Part shown: positions 16,076-24,712 of the stretch, one piece after another
How positions within the stretch are numbered: the first letter of the stretch is position 1
How the letters are laid out: each line of letters starts with the position of its first letter
Assembly (NCBI RefSeq): GCF_001591365.1
Contig: NZ_BCUT01000001.1
Span: forward strand, 2,418,001-2,482,000
Direction of reading: 5' to 3'
Source of the DNA: Variovorax paradoxus NBRC 15149
GTDB lineage: Bacteria > Pseudomonadota > Gammaproteobacteria > Burkholderiales > Burkholderiaceae_C
DNA: 64,000 nucleotides
Notes under the pieces: model-generated
What the model saw: only the letters and a program-made list of their open reading frames with translations
Told to the model about the DNA's origin: nothing
Databases searched by the model: none
Position numbers and translations under genes: made by a program

Positions 16076-17943
16076 ACGGCGGGGCGGCGTCCGATGCGCG
16101 GCGTCCAGCGCGCGATCTCGCCGCGCTGCAGGCTGGAGAGCGCGAACTCGGTGAACGCGTTGAGCGACACGTGCCGGCTGAAGAATTGCTCCAGCACGGC
16201 GCCGAAGAGATAAGGGCTCGCGCCCGAGAAGGCCACTTCGTCGATCTTCAGCGCGATTTCCACCCCGCGCCCGAAGACGATCGGCCCCGGCTCGGGCAGG
16301 CGGCGGAACACCGGCGCCAGCGCCATCGAGCGCACGCCCTGGATCTGGCGGCGCACCGCGGGGTCGGCCAGGTTGCCGTAGAGGTCGAGCATCTCGCGCA
16401 ATGCGGCCGCGCCCTGCGTGGCGTCGACGTCGGTCAGGCTCAGGTAGTTGAGGCCCAGGTGGCTGATCAGGCGCCAGGTGAGCGCACCCTCCGCCAGCGC
16501 CGGATAGGGCCGCGACGGCCCGCGCAGGATGCGGATGCCGCGCACCGGCGCCGACACGCGCAGCGAGAAGTCCGACTCCAGCCCGGTGGGCAGCAGCAGC
16601 GGCAGGTCGCGGTTGGTGCACAGCGCGTCGATGGTGATGTGGCGCAGGCTGTGCGGAAAGGGCGCGTCGTGCTGGTCGACCAGCGACACGTACACCTCGC
16701 TGCCGGTGTAGCTGGTGCGCGTGCCCTGCGCGCGTGCGCGGTCGGACACCAGGCGCGGCTCGCGGCGCAGAGAGAAGTACGCGCCGAAGTCGCCGTCGTC
16801 GGCAGCGAACGAGCCCAGGAAGGGCCTGAACTCGCGCTCTTCCGAGCCGCTCGCCATGTGGCCGGTGACGCGCTCGACCGTGAAGATCTCGAAGTCGCGC
16901 GGGCGCGTGCGGTCGATCACCGCATGGTGCTCGTGCTGCCCGGGGCCCACCGGAATGCGGTCGCTGCGGCGCGGCACCAGGTTGATGATGGGCGTGCAGA
17001 ACAGCGAGAAGTGCTTGGCATCGACCAGCCGCTCCAGGTCGGCGTCGGCGCGGTCGAGCAGGATCACGATTTCCATCGTGGTGCCGCCCATGGCCGAGGC
17101 CGCCGCGCGCAGGTTCTTCACGCTGAAGAACAGGTAGCGGTCGGGAAAGGCGAAGTATTCGTGCAGCAGCCGGTAGCCCTGGAACGAGCGCGCGTCATAA
17201 GGCAGCAGCGCCTGCTCGGGATCGAAGCCCTCGTGGCGAATGGCTTCGTCGCCGAGCGGAACGATGCGCGCCTTGCTGCCCGGGCCGCTGCGGCACACGG
17301 TGCCGATGCTGTGGTGCACCGCAAGCTCGAGCACGCGCAGCGCATGCAGCTCCGCGCCCGAAAGAAAGAACTCGAGCCGCTCGATCGGCATCTCGGCAAA
17401 GGTGGTGCCGCCCACCGCTTCGAGCTTGATGGTGATCGCGCTCCTGGCGCGCTGGGCCACCGCGGGCATCGCATGCGCGATTTCCGCGGGCACGGGGCCG
17501 ATGCTTGCATCCGCGATCCTGATGGGCCACAGCGTGACCTCGTGGCCGGTGCGGAATTCGCAGGCCGTCTGCTCGCCCTTGATCATGCGTCCGCGCATGA
17601 TCGTGTGGCGCGGCAGCTCGTAGCCGGCCTTCAGCGAGCCCTCGTTGAGGTTGCCGTCGATCTGCACCACCGCCATGGCCGGCAGCGGCGCGAGGAAGTT
17701 GGGGTACACCACCTCGAGCAGCCGCTGCGAGAAGCGCGGAAACTCCGCATCCATCTTGAGCTGGATGCGCGCCGTGAGAAAGCTGAAGCCCTCGAGCAGG
17801 CGCTCCACGTAGGGGTCGCTGACCTCGATGCCGCGCATGCCCAGCCGCCCGGCGATCTTCGGGTAGCGCTGCGCGAACTCGGCGCCGAGCTCGTGCATGT
17901 AGGTGAGCTCGCGGTTGTAGTAGTCGAGCAGCCTGGCGTCCAT
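16072..17943 (-). CDS. tssF: T6SS baseplate subunit TssF
   Basis: TssF is the other baseplate wedge protein, present as two copies per TssG. Its 623 residues open with the family signature LLDYYNRELTYMHELGAEFA, then GRLGMRGIEVSDPYVERLLEG, and continue with the expected RLLEVVYPNFLAP and YELPRHT. Length is as usual for the family (about 580-630). The start codon abuts the tssE stop without spacing, so translation is probably coupled; its stop overlaps tssG by 4 bases. Confidence 0.95.
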   Translation of the reverse strand: MDARLLDYYNRELTYMHELGAEFAQRYPKIAGRLGMRGIEVSDPYVERLLEGFSFLTARIQLKMDAEFPRFSQRLLEVVYPNFLAPLPAMAVVQIDGNLNEGSLKAGYELPRHTIMRGRMIKGEQTACEFRTGHEVTLWPIRIADASIGPVPAEIAHAMPAVAQRARSAITIKLEAVGGTTFAEMPIERLEFFLSGAELHALRVLELAVHHSIGTVCRSGPGSKARIVPLGDEAIRHEGFDPEQALLPYDARSFQGYRLLHEYFAFPDRYLFFSVKNLRAAASAMGGTTMEIVILLDRADADLERLVDAKHFSLFCTPIINLVPRRSDRIPVGPGQHEHHAVIDRTRPRDFEIFTVERVTGHMASGSEEREFRPFLGSFAADDGDFGAYFSLRREPRLVSDRARAQGTRTSYTGSEVYVSLVDQHDAPFPHSLRHITIDALCTNRDLPLLLPTGLESDFSLRVSAPVRGIRILRGPSRPYPALAEGALTWRLISHLGLNYLSLTDVDATQGAAALREMLDLYGNLADPAVRRQIQGVRSMALAPVFRRLPEPGPIVFGRGVEIALKIDEVAFSGASPYLFGAVLEQFFSRHVSLNAFTEFALSSLQRGEIARWTPRIGRRPAV

Positions 17944-18504
17944 TCAGAGCCCTCCCGTCGGGCGCAGGACCATGTGGCCGCTCTCGAGGTCGAGCTCGGA
18001 GCGCAGGATGAATTCGATCGGGTAAGGCACCGACCACAAGGTGCCGCGGATCTCGAGCGCGAGCAGGTTGTGGTGCTCCAGGTCGGTGGCGTCGGTGACG
18101 CAGCGCACGTCGATGCTGTCCTTCATGATGCGCGGCTCGAAGTCGATGATCGCGGCGCGGATGGCGGCCTCGACGTCCGCGAAGTCGACCTCCGACATGC
18201 GTCCGCCGGCCCAGCCGCGCACGCCGTAGTTCACCACCGAGCGCCGCGCGCGCGGCATGGCGTTGATGGTGTGGTCCGCGCCGAAGTTGGTGGTGTTGAG
18301 CAGCCACTGCAGGTCGCGCAGCACCGAGTCGCGCAGCAGCTTGCCACTCATGAGGAATGCGCCCGCGCGCTCCTGGCGGCTTTGCGGCTGCTTGTCGGTC
18401 AGGCGGTCGAGCAGCACCGGCTGCAGGCGGTCGCGTGCAACGCTTTCTTGCTGGTCGCCGTCGGCCTCCATGGCCGGGCGGCTGGCTGGCAGGACGGAAC
18501 TCAC
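17944..18504 (-). CDS. tssE: T6SS baseplate subunit TssE (gp25-like)
   Basis: TssE is the gp25-like lysozyme-fold wedge subunit that starts sheath polymerisation. The 186 residues contain LQPVLLDRLTD, SVLRDLQWLLNTTN and VVNYGVRGWAGG near the middle, then FEPRI in the gp25 core. Translation starts at GTG within the stop of tagJ (GTGA overlap). The N-terminal tail of about 25 residues before the fold is a little longer than usual. Confidence 0.92.
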   Translation of the reverse strand: MSSVLPASRPAMEADGDQQESVARDRLQPVLLDRLTDKQPQSRQERAGAFLMSGKLLRDSVLRDLQWLLNTTNFGADHTINAMPRARRSVVNYGVRGWAGGRMSEVDFADVEAAIRAAIIDFEPRIMKDSIDVRCVTDATDLEHHNLLALEIRGTLWSVPYPIEFILRSELDLESGHMVLRPTGGL

Positions 18505-19367
18505 TGCGCAGCACTCTCGGCAGGCGCGAACTCGACCAGCCGGATGTCGAGCAGCGAATGGTCGCCGGCTTCGCTGATCAGCGTGCGCTGGCCGATGCCG
18601 GCGTACTGGTCCTCGCCGGCCAGCGGCAGCCAGTCGGTGCGGCGGCCCAGGGTTGTTTCGTCGTCCAGCGCCTCGAGCGCGCCGGGATAGCGCACCGGGA
18701 CCAGGCCGTTGAGCCCGCGGCCGTCATGCAGCACGATCTCGGCCGGTGCCCAGAGCAGGTCGACCAGGTGCTGCGGACGGGAGAACTTGAGGCGGCGCAC
18801 CGCCGGTAGCGGCAGCCACGCATAGCCCGAAGGCGTGAGGAGCTCGAGCACGGCACCAATGCGCGCGTCGCCGTCGCAAAGCCAGGCGAACTCAGTGCTT
18901 TGCACCGGCTCGCCGTCGATGGCCTGCACGGCGCGGGAGTCCGACCGGTCGACGCAGCTCAGCGTGCCCTGCAATGCGGGCGCATCCTGCCGCGCGGCTT
19001 CGCGCAGCTCGGCCGCTTCGGCGGCGCGTTCGGGCGGCAGGGCGGCGGCAGCAATCAGCGCCGCGACCCAGCCGGCCTCGCCGGCCACGACGGCCGGCGC
19101 ACGGCCGCCGTTCCAGAATTCGGTTCGATGCCGCTCGGCGGCCAGCGCCATTGCGCAGGTGGCACTGGCGGGAGCGAAGGAAGGATCGATCTTCGCGGCC
19201 AGCTTGAGCTGGTCTTCAGCCCGCTGCCAGTCGCCCCGCAGCGCAAGAAAGTGGCCGAGGGCAAGCCGCAGGCCGGCATTCTGTGGACTCGCGCGAATCT
19301 GCCGCTGTACCCATTCGGTGTGTTCGGCCACGGAGCGCTCGCCCAGCACTGCAAACCCATCGCCCAT
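18501..19367 (-). CDS. tagJ: T6SS accessory protein TagJ (ImpE/SciE)
   Basis: TagJ binds the N-terminal helix of TssB and modulates ClpV-driven sheath recycling in the T6SS subtypes that have it. The 288-residue product starts with a TPR-like helical region (VQRQIRASPQNAGLRLALGHFLALRGDWQRAEDQL) and has the ImpE-type C-terminal half (YAWLPLPAVRRLKFSRPQ, DLLWAPAEIVLHDGRGLNG). It lies between hcp and tssE. The stop overlaps the tssE GTG by 4 bases. The family assignment is clear from domain order and neighbourhood. Confidence 0.88.
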   Translation of the reverse strand: MGDGFAVLGERSVAEHTEWVQRQIRASPQNAGLRLALGHFLALRGDWQRAEDQLKLAAKIDPSFAPASATCAMALAAERHRTEFWNGGRAPAVVAGEAGWVAALIAAAALPPERAAEAAELREAARQDAPALQGTLSCVDRSDSRAVQAIDGEPVQSTEFAWLCDGDARIGAVLELLTPSGYAWLPLPAVRRLKFSRPQHLVDLLWAPAEIVLHDGRGLNGLVPVRYPGALEALDDETTLGRRTDWLPLAGEDQYAGIGQRTLISEAGDHSLLDIRLVEFAPAESAAQ

Positions 19368-19425
19368 GAAACTTCCTCATTGACTCGCGCACGGCCCCGG
19401 AAGGCCGTCGACAACTATCTGCAGG

Positions 19426-19456
19426 CGACCGGCCCGCGGCATGCGCGGACCGGTCG
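19426..19456 (-). other. Strong stem-loop between hcp and tagJ
   Basis: An inverted repeat (CGACCGG plus CCGCG on one side, CGCGG plus CCGGTCG on the other) lies about 25 bases beyond the hcp stop. It lacks the U-run of an intrinsic terminator. A partial terminator or an mRNA-stabilising hairpin that keeps hcp mRNA more abundant than the downstream genes is a reasonable inference. Confidence 0.45.
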
Positions 19457-19480
19457 GGAACAAGCACGAAAAAAGGGAAA

Positions 19481-19963
19481 TCAGGCTTCCCGGTTTTCCT
19501 TGATGTTCCAGGCCAGCACGGTCTCGGCGCCCTTGCCGCCCTTGTCGGTCTGCTCCCAGTACTGCTGCTTGACCTTGGCCGCCTGGAAGGCGAACTGCAC
19601 CAGCACCGCATCGCCGCCCTGCTCGGCCGAGTACTGCACCGAGGTGACCAGCACTTCTTCCAGCGTCACGCGCGTGTATTCGATCTGCGAGCCCCCGGCC
19701 TTGCACACCGACACTTCCACCTTGCTCAGGTGCTTGCCGCTCGCGCAGTTCTTCATCACCGACGGCGCCGCCTTGTCGATGCGCGCGAGCACCTGCAGGT
19801 CGTTGAAGCTCGCCTTGCCCACACCGCCACCGCCGCCGCTGACCATGTTGCCAGGCTGCGTTGCTCCCCATGCGAACGACTTGATATCGGTCCAGTCCTT
19901 GTGGTTCGAGTCCTTGGATTCGCCGTTCGCGCCCTCGACGCGCATGAACATGTCTACTGCCAT
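19481..19963 (-). CDS. hcp: T6SS tube protein Hcp (TssD)
   Basis: Hcp forms hexameric rings that stack into the inner tube expelled by sheath contraction, and it carries small effectors. The 160 residues match the Hcp1 family: MAVDMFMRVEGANGESKD at the start, SFAWGATQPGN, then SFNDLQVLARIDKAAPSV and the C-terminal VQFAFQAAKVKQQYWEQ. A short glycine run (GGGGGVG) replaces a loop. It lies 49 bases downstream of tssC, in the usual order. Confidence 0.95.
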   Translation of the reverse strand: MAVDMFMRVEGANGESKDSNHKDWTDIKSFAWGATQPGNMVSGGGGGVGKASFNDLQVLARIDKAAPSVMKNCASGKHLSKVEVSVCKAGGSQIEYTRVTLEEVLVTSVQYSAEQGGDAVLVQFAFQAAKVKQQYWEQTDKGGKGAETVLAWNIKENREA

Positions 19964-20012
19964 GATTAACCCCCAGAGTTATATATATGCCCGATTGCGG
20001 GACACCGTTGAA

Positions 20013-21521
20013 CTAGCTGCTGTCCTTCTTGTTGGATGGCAGCTTCGAAACCAGCCGCAATGACACCGTCAGCCCTTCGAGCTGATAGTGCGGCCGGAGA
20101 AAAAACTTGGCGGCGTAGTAGCCGGGGTTGTCCTCGATGGCTTCCACCTGGACTTCAGCCGCCGCCAGCGGCTTCATTGCCTTCGTATCCTGGGACGACG
20201 TGCCGGGGCTGCCGTCCACGTAGTTCATGATCCAGTCGTTGAGCCAGCGCTCCATGTCCTCGCGCTCGCGGAACGAACCGATCTTGTCGCGCACGATGCA
20301 CTTCAGGTAGTGCGCGAAGCGGCAGCATGCGAACAGGTAGGGCAGGCGCGCCGCCAGGTTGGCATTGGCCGTGGCATCGGCGTCGTAGTACTCGGCCGGC
20401 TGCTGCAGCGACTGCGCGCCGATGAAGGCCGCGAAGTCGGAGTTCTTGCGGTGCACCAGCGGCATGAAGCCGTTCTTGGCGAGCTCGGCCTCGCGCCGGT
20501 CGCTGATGGCGATCTCGGTGGGGCACTTCATGTCCACGCCGCCATCGTCGGTCGGGAAGGTGTGGGTGGGCAGGTTCTCGACCGCGCCGCCCGACTCCAC
20601 GCCGCGGATCGACGTGCACCAGCCGAACTGCTTGAACGAGCGGTTGATGTTCACGCCCATCGCGTAGGCCGAATTGGCCCAGGTGTAGCGGTTGTGCAGG
20701 GCCGAGTCGGTTTCTTCCTCGAACTCGAACTCGTCGACCGGATTGGTGCGCGCGCCGTACGGCAGGCGCGCCAGGAAGCGCGGCATGGCCAGGCCGATGT
20801 AGCGCGCGTCTTCCGACTCGCGCAGCGACCGCCAGGCCGTGTGCTCGGTGTTCTGGAAGATCTTGGTGAGGTCGCGCGGGTTCGACAGCTCCTGCCACGA
20901 ATCCATCTGCATCACCGTGGGCGATGCGCCGGCGATGAAGGGGCAGTGCGCGGCCGCGGCGATCTTGGCCATTTCGCCGAGCATCTCGACATCGGGCGGG
21001 CTGTGGTCGAAGTGGAAGTCGCCGATCAGCGCGCCGAAGGGCTCGCCGCCGAACTGGCCGTACTCGGCCTCGTAGATCTTCTTGAACAGCGGGCTCTGGT
21101 CCCAGCCGATGCCCTTGTGGCGCTTGAGCGAGCGCGCCACTTCGCGCTTGGAGGCGCACATCACGCGGATCTTGAGCTGCTCGTCGGTCTCGGTGTTGTT
21201 GACCAGGTAGTGCAGGCCGCGCCATGCGCCTTCGAGCTGCTGGAAGTCTTCGTGGTGCAGGATCTGGTTGATCTGCTCGGAGAGCTTGCGGTCGATCTCG
21301 GTGATGATCGCCTGCACGGTGCGGTAGGCGTCGTTCGAGATGGTGACGGTGCTTTCAAGCGCCTGCACCGCCAGCGTCTTGACGGCGCTTTGCACCGCCT
21401 CGCGCGCCTGGTCGGTCTTGGGCTTGAACTCGCGCTGCAGGAGGTCGGAGAACTCGTTGGGCTCGAGCGCTTCGATGGTGGCGGCCTGTCCGCGCGCTGT
21501 CTGTTTGGGTGCAGTGCTCAT
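20013..21521 (-). CDS. tssC: T6SS sheath large subunit TssC
   Basis: TssC pairs with TssB to build the contractile sheath. The 502 residues contain the family landmarks ALESTVTISNDAYRTVQAII, EGAWRGLHYLVNNTETDE, LIGDFHFDHSPPDVEMLGEM, FARLPYGARTNPVDEF-like sequence (FLARLPYGA), the VESGGAVENLPTHTFPTDDGG region and the C-terminal RPHYQLEGLTVSLRLVSKLP. Length is normal. It follows tssB after 18 bases. Confidence 0.97.
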   Translation of the reverse strand: MSTAPKQTARGQAATIEALEPNEFSDLLQREFKPKTDQAREAVQSAVKTLAVQALESTVTISNDAYRTVQAIITEIDRKLSEQINQILHHEDFQQLEGAWRGLHYLVNNTETDEQLKIRVMCASKREVARSLKRHKGIGWDQSPLFKKIYEAEYGQFGGEPFGALIGDFHFDHSPPDVEMLGEMAKIAAAAHCPFIAGASPTVMQMDSWQELSNPRDLTKIFQNTEHTAWRSLRESEDARYIGLAMPRFLARLPYGARTNPVDEFEFEEETDSALHNRYTWANSAYAMGVNINRSFKQFGWCTSIRGVESGGAVENLPTHTFPTDDGGVDMKCPTEIAISDRREAELAKNGFMPLVHRKNSDFAAFIGAQSLQQPAEYYDADATANANLAARLPYLFACCRFAHYLKCIVRDKIGSFREREDMERWLNDWIMNYVDGSPGTSSQDTKAMKPLAAAEVQVEAIEDNPGYYAAKFFLRPHYQLEGLTVSLRLVSKLPSNKKDSS

Positions 21522-21539
21522 GATGGAGATCCTGTCGGC

Positions 21540-22109
21540 TTACTCGGAAGGGGTGCCGGGGTTGCCCGACTTTTCGTTCGCGGCCTCGATCGCCTTGGCA
21601 ACGGCGGGATTGGGTGCGGATGCGAGCGACTTGAGCAGCTCCGGGTTCTGCAGCGCCTGGGCGATCAGCTGCTCGGCGCCGTTCTTGCCGTCCATGTAGG
21701 ACAGCAGGTTGGAAAGCTCGGTGCGCGCTTCGAGCAGATGCTGCAGCGCGCCGACCTGGCGGGCGATGCGCGCGGGCGAGAAGTCGTCCATGCTGTCGAA
21801 GGTGATGTCGACGTTCATCTGTCCTTCGCCCGTGAGGGTGTTGGGCACCTGGAAGGCCACGCGCGGCTTGATGGCCTTCATGCGGTCGTCGAAGTTGTCG
21901 ATGTCCACCGCCATGAAGTCGCGCTCGGCAAGGTCGGGCATCGGGTCGACCTGCTTGCCCGCGAGATCGGCGATCACGCCCATCACGAAGGGCAGCTGGA
22001 TCTTGCGCTCGCTGCCGTAGATCTCGACGTCGTACTCGATCTGCACGCGGGGTGCCCGGTTGCGCGCGATGAACTTCTGACCACTGTTTCTGACACGGTT
22101 GTCTGCCAT
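21540..22109 (-). CDS. tssB: T6SS sheath small subunit TssB
   Basis: TssB is the small sheath subunit; its N-terminal helix interacts with TagJ where present. The 189 residues include NRAPRVQIEYDVEIYGSE, LPFVMGVIADLAGK, ERDFMAVDIDNFDDRMKAI and SFSPARIARQ-like sequence (DDFSPARIARQVGAL), all in family order. The tail (about 165-189) is low-complexity and ends NPGTPSE. AGAGGAAG precedes the ATG. Confidence 0.97.
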   Translation of the reverse strand: MADNRVRNSGQKFIARNRAPRVQIEYDVEIYGSERKIQLPFVMGVIADLAGKQVDPMPDLAERDFMAVDIDNFDDRMKAIKPRVAFQVPNTLTGEGQMNVDITFDSMDDFSPARIARQVGALQHLLEARTELSNLLSYMDGKNGAEQLIAQALQNPELLKSLASAPNPAVAKAIEAANEKSGNPGTPSE

Positions 22110-22189
22110 AAAGCTTCCTCTTGAATCTCAATGCCTATTCGTATGGGTCGAGTCCCGGCGGCCTGCCCCCGGGTTCCTGCGCCGGCCGT

Positions 22190-23281
22190 TCACTCCGCTG
22201 CCGACCCGCCGCTCAGCGAGCGGCCGGCCAGGCTTTCGATCTTCTGCAGGCCCTCGGGAACGAGTTCTTCGATGATCTGGAAAAAGTTGAGGTCCAGCAG
22301 CCTTTGCGCTCTGCGGATGAGCATGGGGGCCGGGTGGCTGGGCTCGGTGCGTTCCATGTACTGGCACGCCTTTTCCAACAAGAGCTGCACATCATCACGA
22401 GTCGATATTTCAATATCTTTAATGCTTGCCGCACGCGCACCGGAGGCGCCATTGCCCAAGGCCGCAGCGCCCTGCGCCGAAGGAGCGGCCGGCGCCGACC
22501 CATGGCCTTGCGCTGCCGCCTGCGATGCTTCGGCCGGCTCCGGCTGGGCCTGCTCGGGCAGCAGCTGGACCACGGTGCGAAGCGAGCGTTCGAGCCGGGA
22601 GAAATCGGGGGCCCAGCTCTGTCCCAGGGCCCGCTCCGAGGTCTCCCGGATGCGTCGCAGCAGCTCCAGCGCCGCATGCAATGCCACCACCGCGGGCGCC
22701 GCCTTCTCCTGCGCGCGGCGCGCCACTTCCCGCAGCCGGCCGATGCCGCCCGGGTAATCGATCTGGTCGGCCTTGCTCGAGTCGAGCAGGGCCTCGACCT
22801 GCCGCAGGCTCATCGACGCGCCGGCATCCTCGAGCAGGCGCGCATCGCGCACGCTGCGCCCGAGCCCCTCGGCTTCGGCCAATGCAGCCAGCGCATTCAT
22901 GCGCGGCAGCGGGTCTTCGAAATCGCCATCGAGAACGCGCGGATGCACGTCGTTCCAGAACTTTTGCAGGATGCCGTCCACCACGCGCAAGCCATCGACG
23001 TAGCCCGGCAATCCCCGGCTCTCGGTCCACGCCAGCGTCAGCAGAACCAGCACGCGCACGTCGAGCGTGCGCTGGCACAGCTGCTTGGCAATGCGCTCGA
23101 CGCGGGCCCAGTCGGGCGGCTCGGCCGGAATGATGGTCGAGCCGAACTGCTGCTCCCGCTTTCCCGTTGCCGCTTGCTGCAACGCCATGAAATCGGGGTC
23201 GTATTCGAGGTCTTCACCGCACGGAAGCGGGCCTTCAACAGGCGACTGCAGTAGTTCGATCTCGCTCGGCGGCAACCCCAT
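22190..23281 (-). CDS. tssA: T6SS cap/priming protein TssA (ImpA N-terminal domain)
   Basis: TssA guides baseplate docking and sheath polymerisation. The 363 residues start with the ImpA_N signature (LLQSPVEGPLPCGEDLEYDPDF, then LVLLTLAWTESRGLPGYVDGL and FWNDVHPRVLDGD). A central linker rich in Ala/Gln/Gly (about 255-290) follows, then a C-terminal domain (AYQYMERTEPSHPAPMLIRRA-like, LLDLNFFQIIEELVPEGLQ) typical of the short TssA class. It is the first gene of the long minus-strand T6SS run, so the main promoter should lie in the 132 bp upstream. Confidence 0.93.
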   Translation of the reverse strand: MGLPPSEIELLQSPVEGPLPCGEDLEYDPDFMALQQAATGKREQQFGSTIIPAEPPDWARVERIAKQLCQRTLDVRVLVLLTLAWTESRGLPGYVDGLRVVDGILQKFWNDVHPRVLDGDFEDPLPRMNALAALAEAEGLGRSVRDARLLEDAGASMSLRQVEALLDSSKADQIDYPGGIGRLREVARRAQEKAAPAVVALHAALELLRRIRETSERALGQSWAPDFSRLERSLRTVVQLLPEQAQPEPAEASQAAAQGHGSAPAAPSAQGAAALGNGASGARAASIKDIEISTRDDVQLLLEKACQYMERTEPSHPAPMLIRRAQRLLDLNFFQIIEELVPEGLQKIESLAGRSLSGGSAAE

Positions 23282-23376
23282 CTCCCGTGTTAACCATTTT
23301 CAAGACCGGTTATCTTGAGGGGAACGCGAGACGCGGTCAACAGCAACAGTTTGCTACGTGCCGGCTATGAATCACA

Positions 23377-23393
23377 AAGGAGTACAACTCCTT
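23377..23393. other. Small perfect inverted repeat upstream of tssA
   Basis: AAGGAGT-ACA-ACTCCTT is a 7-bp perfect stem with a 3-base loop, in the 132-bp gap between the hydrolase gene end and tssA. It is 20 bases beyond the hydrolase stop and about 96 bases before the tssA start. It may be a weak terminator or an operator of the T6SS promoter; there is no U-run on the minus strand. Confidence 0.35.
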
Positions 23394-23413
23394 CTAAAGC
23401 GTAGAAAGAACGT

Positions 23414-24601
23414 TTACAGCAATCCGCGCGCAGCCAAATTCCGCATCAGCGCACTTAACCCGAAAGTCCACCGTGGCGCCTGGTCCGAATGGACCACGCG
23501 GTTCACGAGGGCGCCGAGTTCCGGCGCGGCGATGCTCACGCGATCGCCGACGACATGGGTGAATCCTTGCCCAGGACCATGACGGTCCTGTGTCGGCGCG
23601 AACATGGTGCCCAGGAACAGCATGAAGCCGTCGGGATAGTCGTGGTGCGCGCCGACGGCCTGCGAGACGAGGTCCAGCGGATCGCGGCTGATCCTGGCGA
23701 GCGAGCTCGAGCCTTCGAGCGTGAAGCCTTCGGGGCCCTTCACTTCGAGCGCCACCGTGATGCGGCGCACGTCGTCGATGCCGAAGTGCGCATCGAACAG
23801 CCGGATGAACGGGCCGATGGCACAGGAGGCGTTGTTGTCCTTGGCCTTGCCGAGCAGCAGCGCGCTGCGGCCCTCGAAGTCGCGCAGGTTGACGTCGTTG
23901 CCGAGCGCGGCGCCCAGCGTTTCGCCGCGGCTGTTGACCGCGAGCACGACCTCGGGCTCGGGGTTGTTCCACACCGATGCGGCGTGGATGCCCACGTCGG
24001 CGCCCATGCCCACGGCCGAGAGGACCGGCGCCTTGGTGAAGATCTCGGCATCGGGCCCGATGCCGACCTCGAGGTACTGCGACCATGCGCCCTGCGAGAT
24101 CAGCACCTCCTTGACCTTCGCGGCCTCGGCCGAGCCCGGCACGATGCCCGCGAGGTTGTCGCCGAGCACGCCGCTGAGCGCCGCGCGCGTGGCCTCGGCG
24201 CGCGAGGCATCGCCGCGCGCCTGCTCCTCGATCACGCGCTCGAGCAGGCTTTCGACGAAGGTCACGCCGCTGGCCTTGATGGCCTGCAGGTCGCAGGGTG
24301 CGAGCAGCCAGGGCTTGGCTTCGTCGCGCGCGGTGGCGTCGCTGTTGGCGATGGTCTCGTCGAGCGCGGCGACACGCGGAGCCTGGCCGCTGCGCAGTGC
24401 GCGCCGCACCGCATCGGCGGGCGGCTCCTTCGCCTCGAGCAGGTCGCTCATCGTGGGCGCGAGGCGCGAGAGATCGTGCAGCCCGCCCTCGTGCACCGCC
24501 ACGAGTACGGGGCCCACGCCGGGCTGCCAGATGCGCCCGACGAGCGTGGCGCGCTCGGCGTCGCGGGGAAGGCTGGCGGCGGTGGAAAGATTCAGGGGCA
24601 T
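23414..24601 (-). CDS. Fumarylacetoacetate hydrolase (FAH) family protein
   Basis: FAH-family enzymes use a divalent metal to hydrolyse or isomerise oxo-acids in ring-degradation pathways. The 395-residue product contains GADVGIHAASVWNNPEPEVVL (the ExE metal ligands), GNDVNLRDFEGRSALLLGKAKDNN and CAIGPF in the C-terminal catalytic domain. The N-terminal 100 residues form a smaller cap domain. An earlier ATG exists, but this one has GGAGACAAC upstream and a sensible N-terminus. It is the last gene of the nicotinate-type cluster, 111 bases after the dehydrogenase gene, so it may act on a ring-opened intermediate; the substrate cannot be told. Confidence 0.82.
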   Translation of the reverse strand: MPLNLSTAASLPRDAERATLVGRIWQPGVGPVLVAVHEGGLHDLSRLAPTMSDLLEAKEPPADAVRRALRSGQAPRVAALDETIANSDATARDEAKPWLLAPCDLQAIKASGVTFVESLLERVIEEQARGDASRAEATRAALSGVLGDNLAGIVPGSAEAAKVKEVLISQGAWSQYLEVGIGPDAEIFTKAPVLSAVGMGADVGIHAASVWNNPEPEVVLAVNSRGETLGAALGNDVNLRDFEGRSALLLGKAKDNNASCAIGPFIRLFDAHFGIDDVRRITVALEVKGPEGFTLEGSSSLARISRDPLDLVSQAVGAHHDYPDGFMLFLGTMFAPTQDRHGPGQGFTHVVGDRVSIAAPELGALVNRVVHSDQAPRWTFGLSALMRNLAARGLL

Positions 24602-24712
24602 GTTGTCTCCGGAGGCACTTCGGCACTTGGGTTGGGTTCTTGGAGCGGACATTCTGAATGAATGCGTTCCCTGCCGCTGCGCGAGCGGAAAGCGGGACGC
24701 GCCGAGCGCCGC

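Noticed and set aside
1..23281. Prophage tail cluster
   Set aside because: gp25, gp27/gp5 and tube homologues are present, but TssK, TssJ, ClpV, TagH, TssA and TagJ make it a T6SS; there are no capsid, portal or integrase genes.
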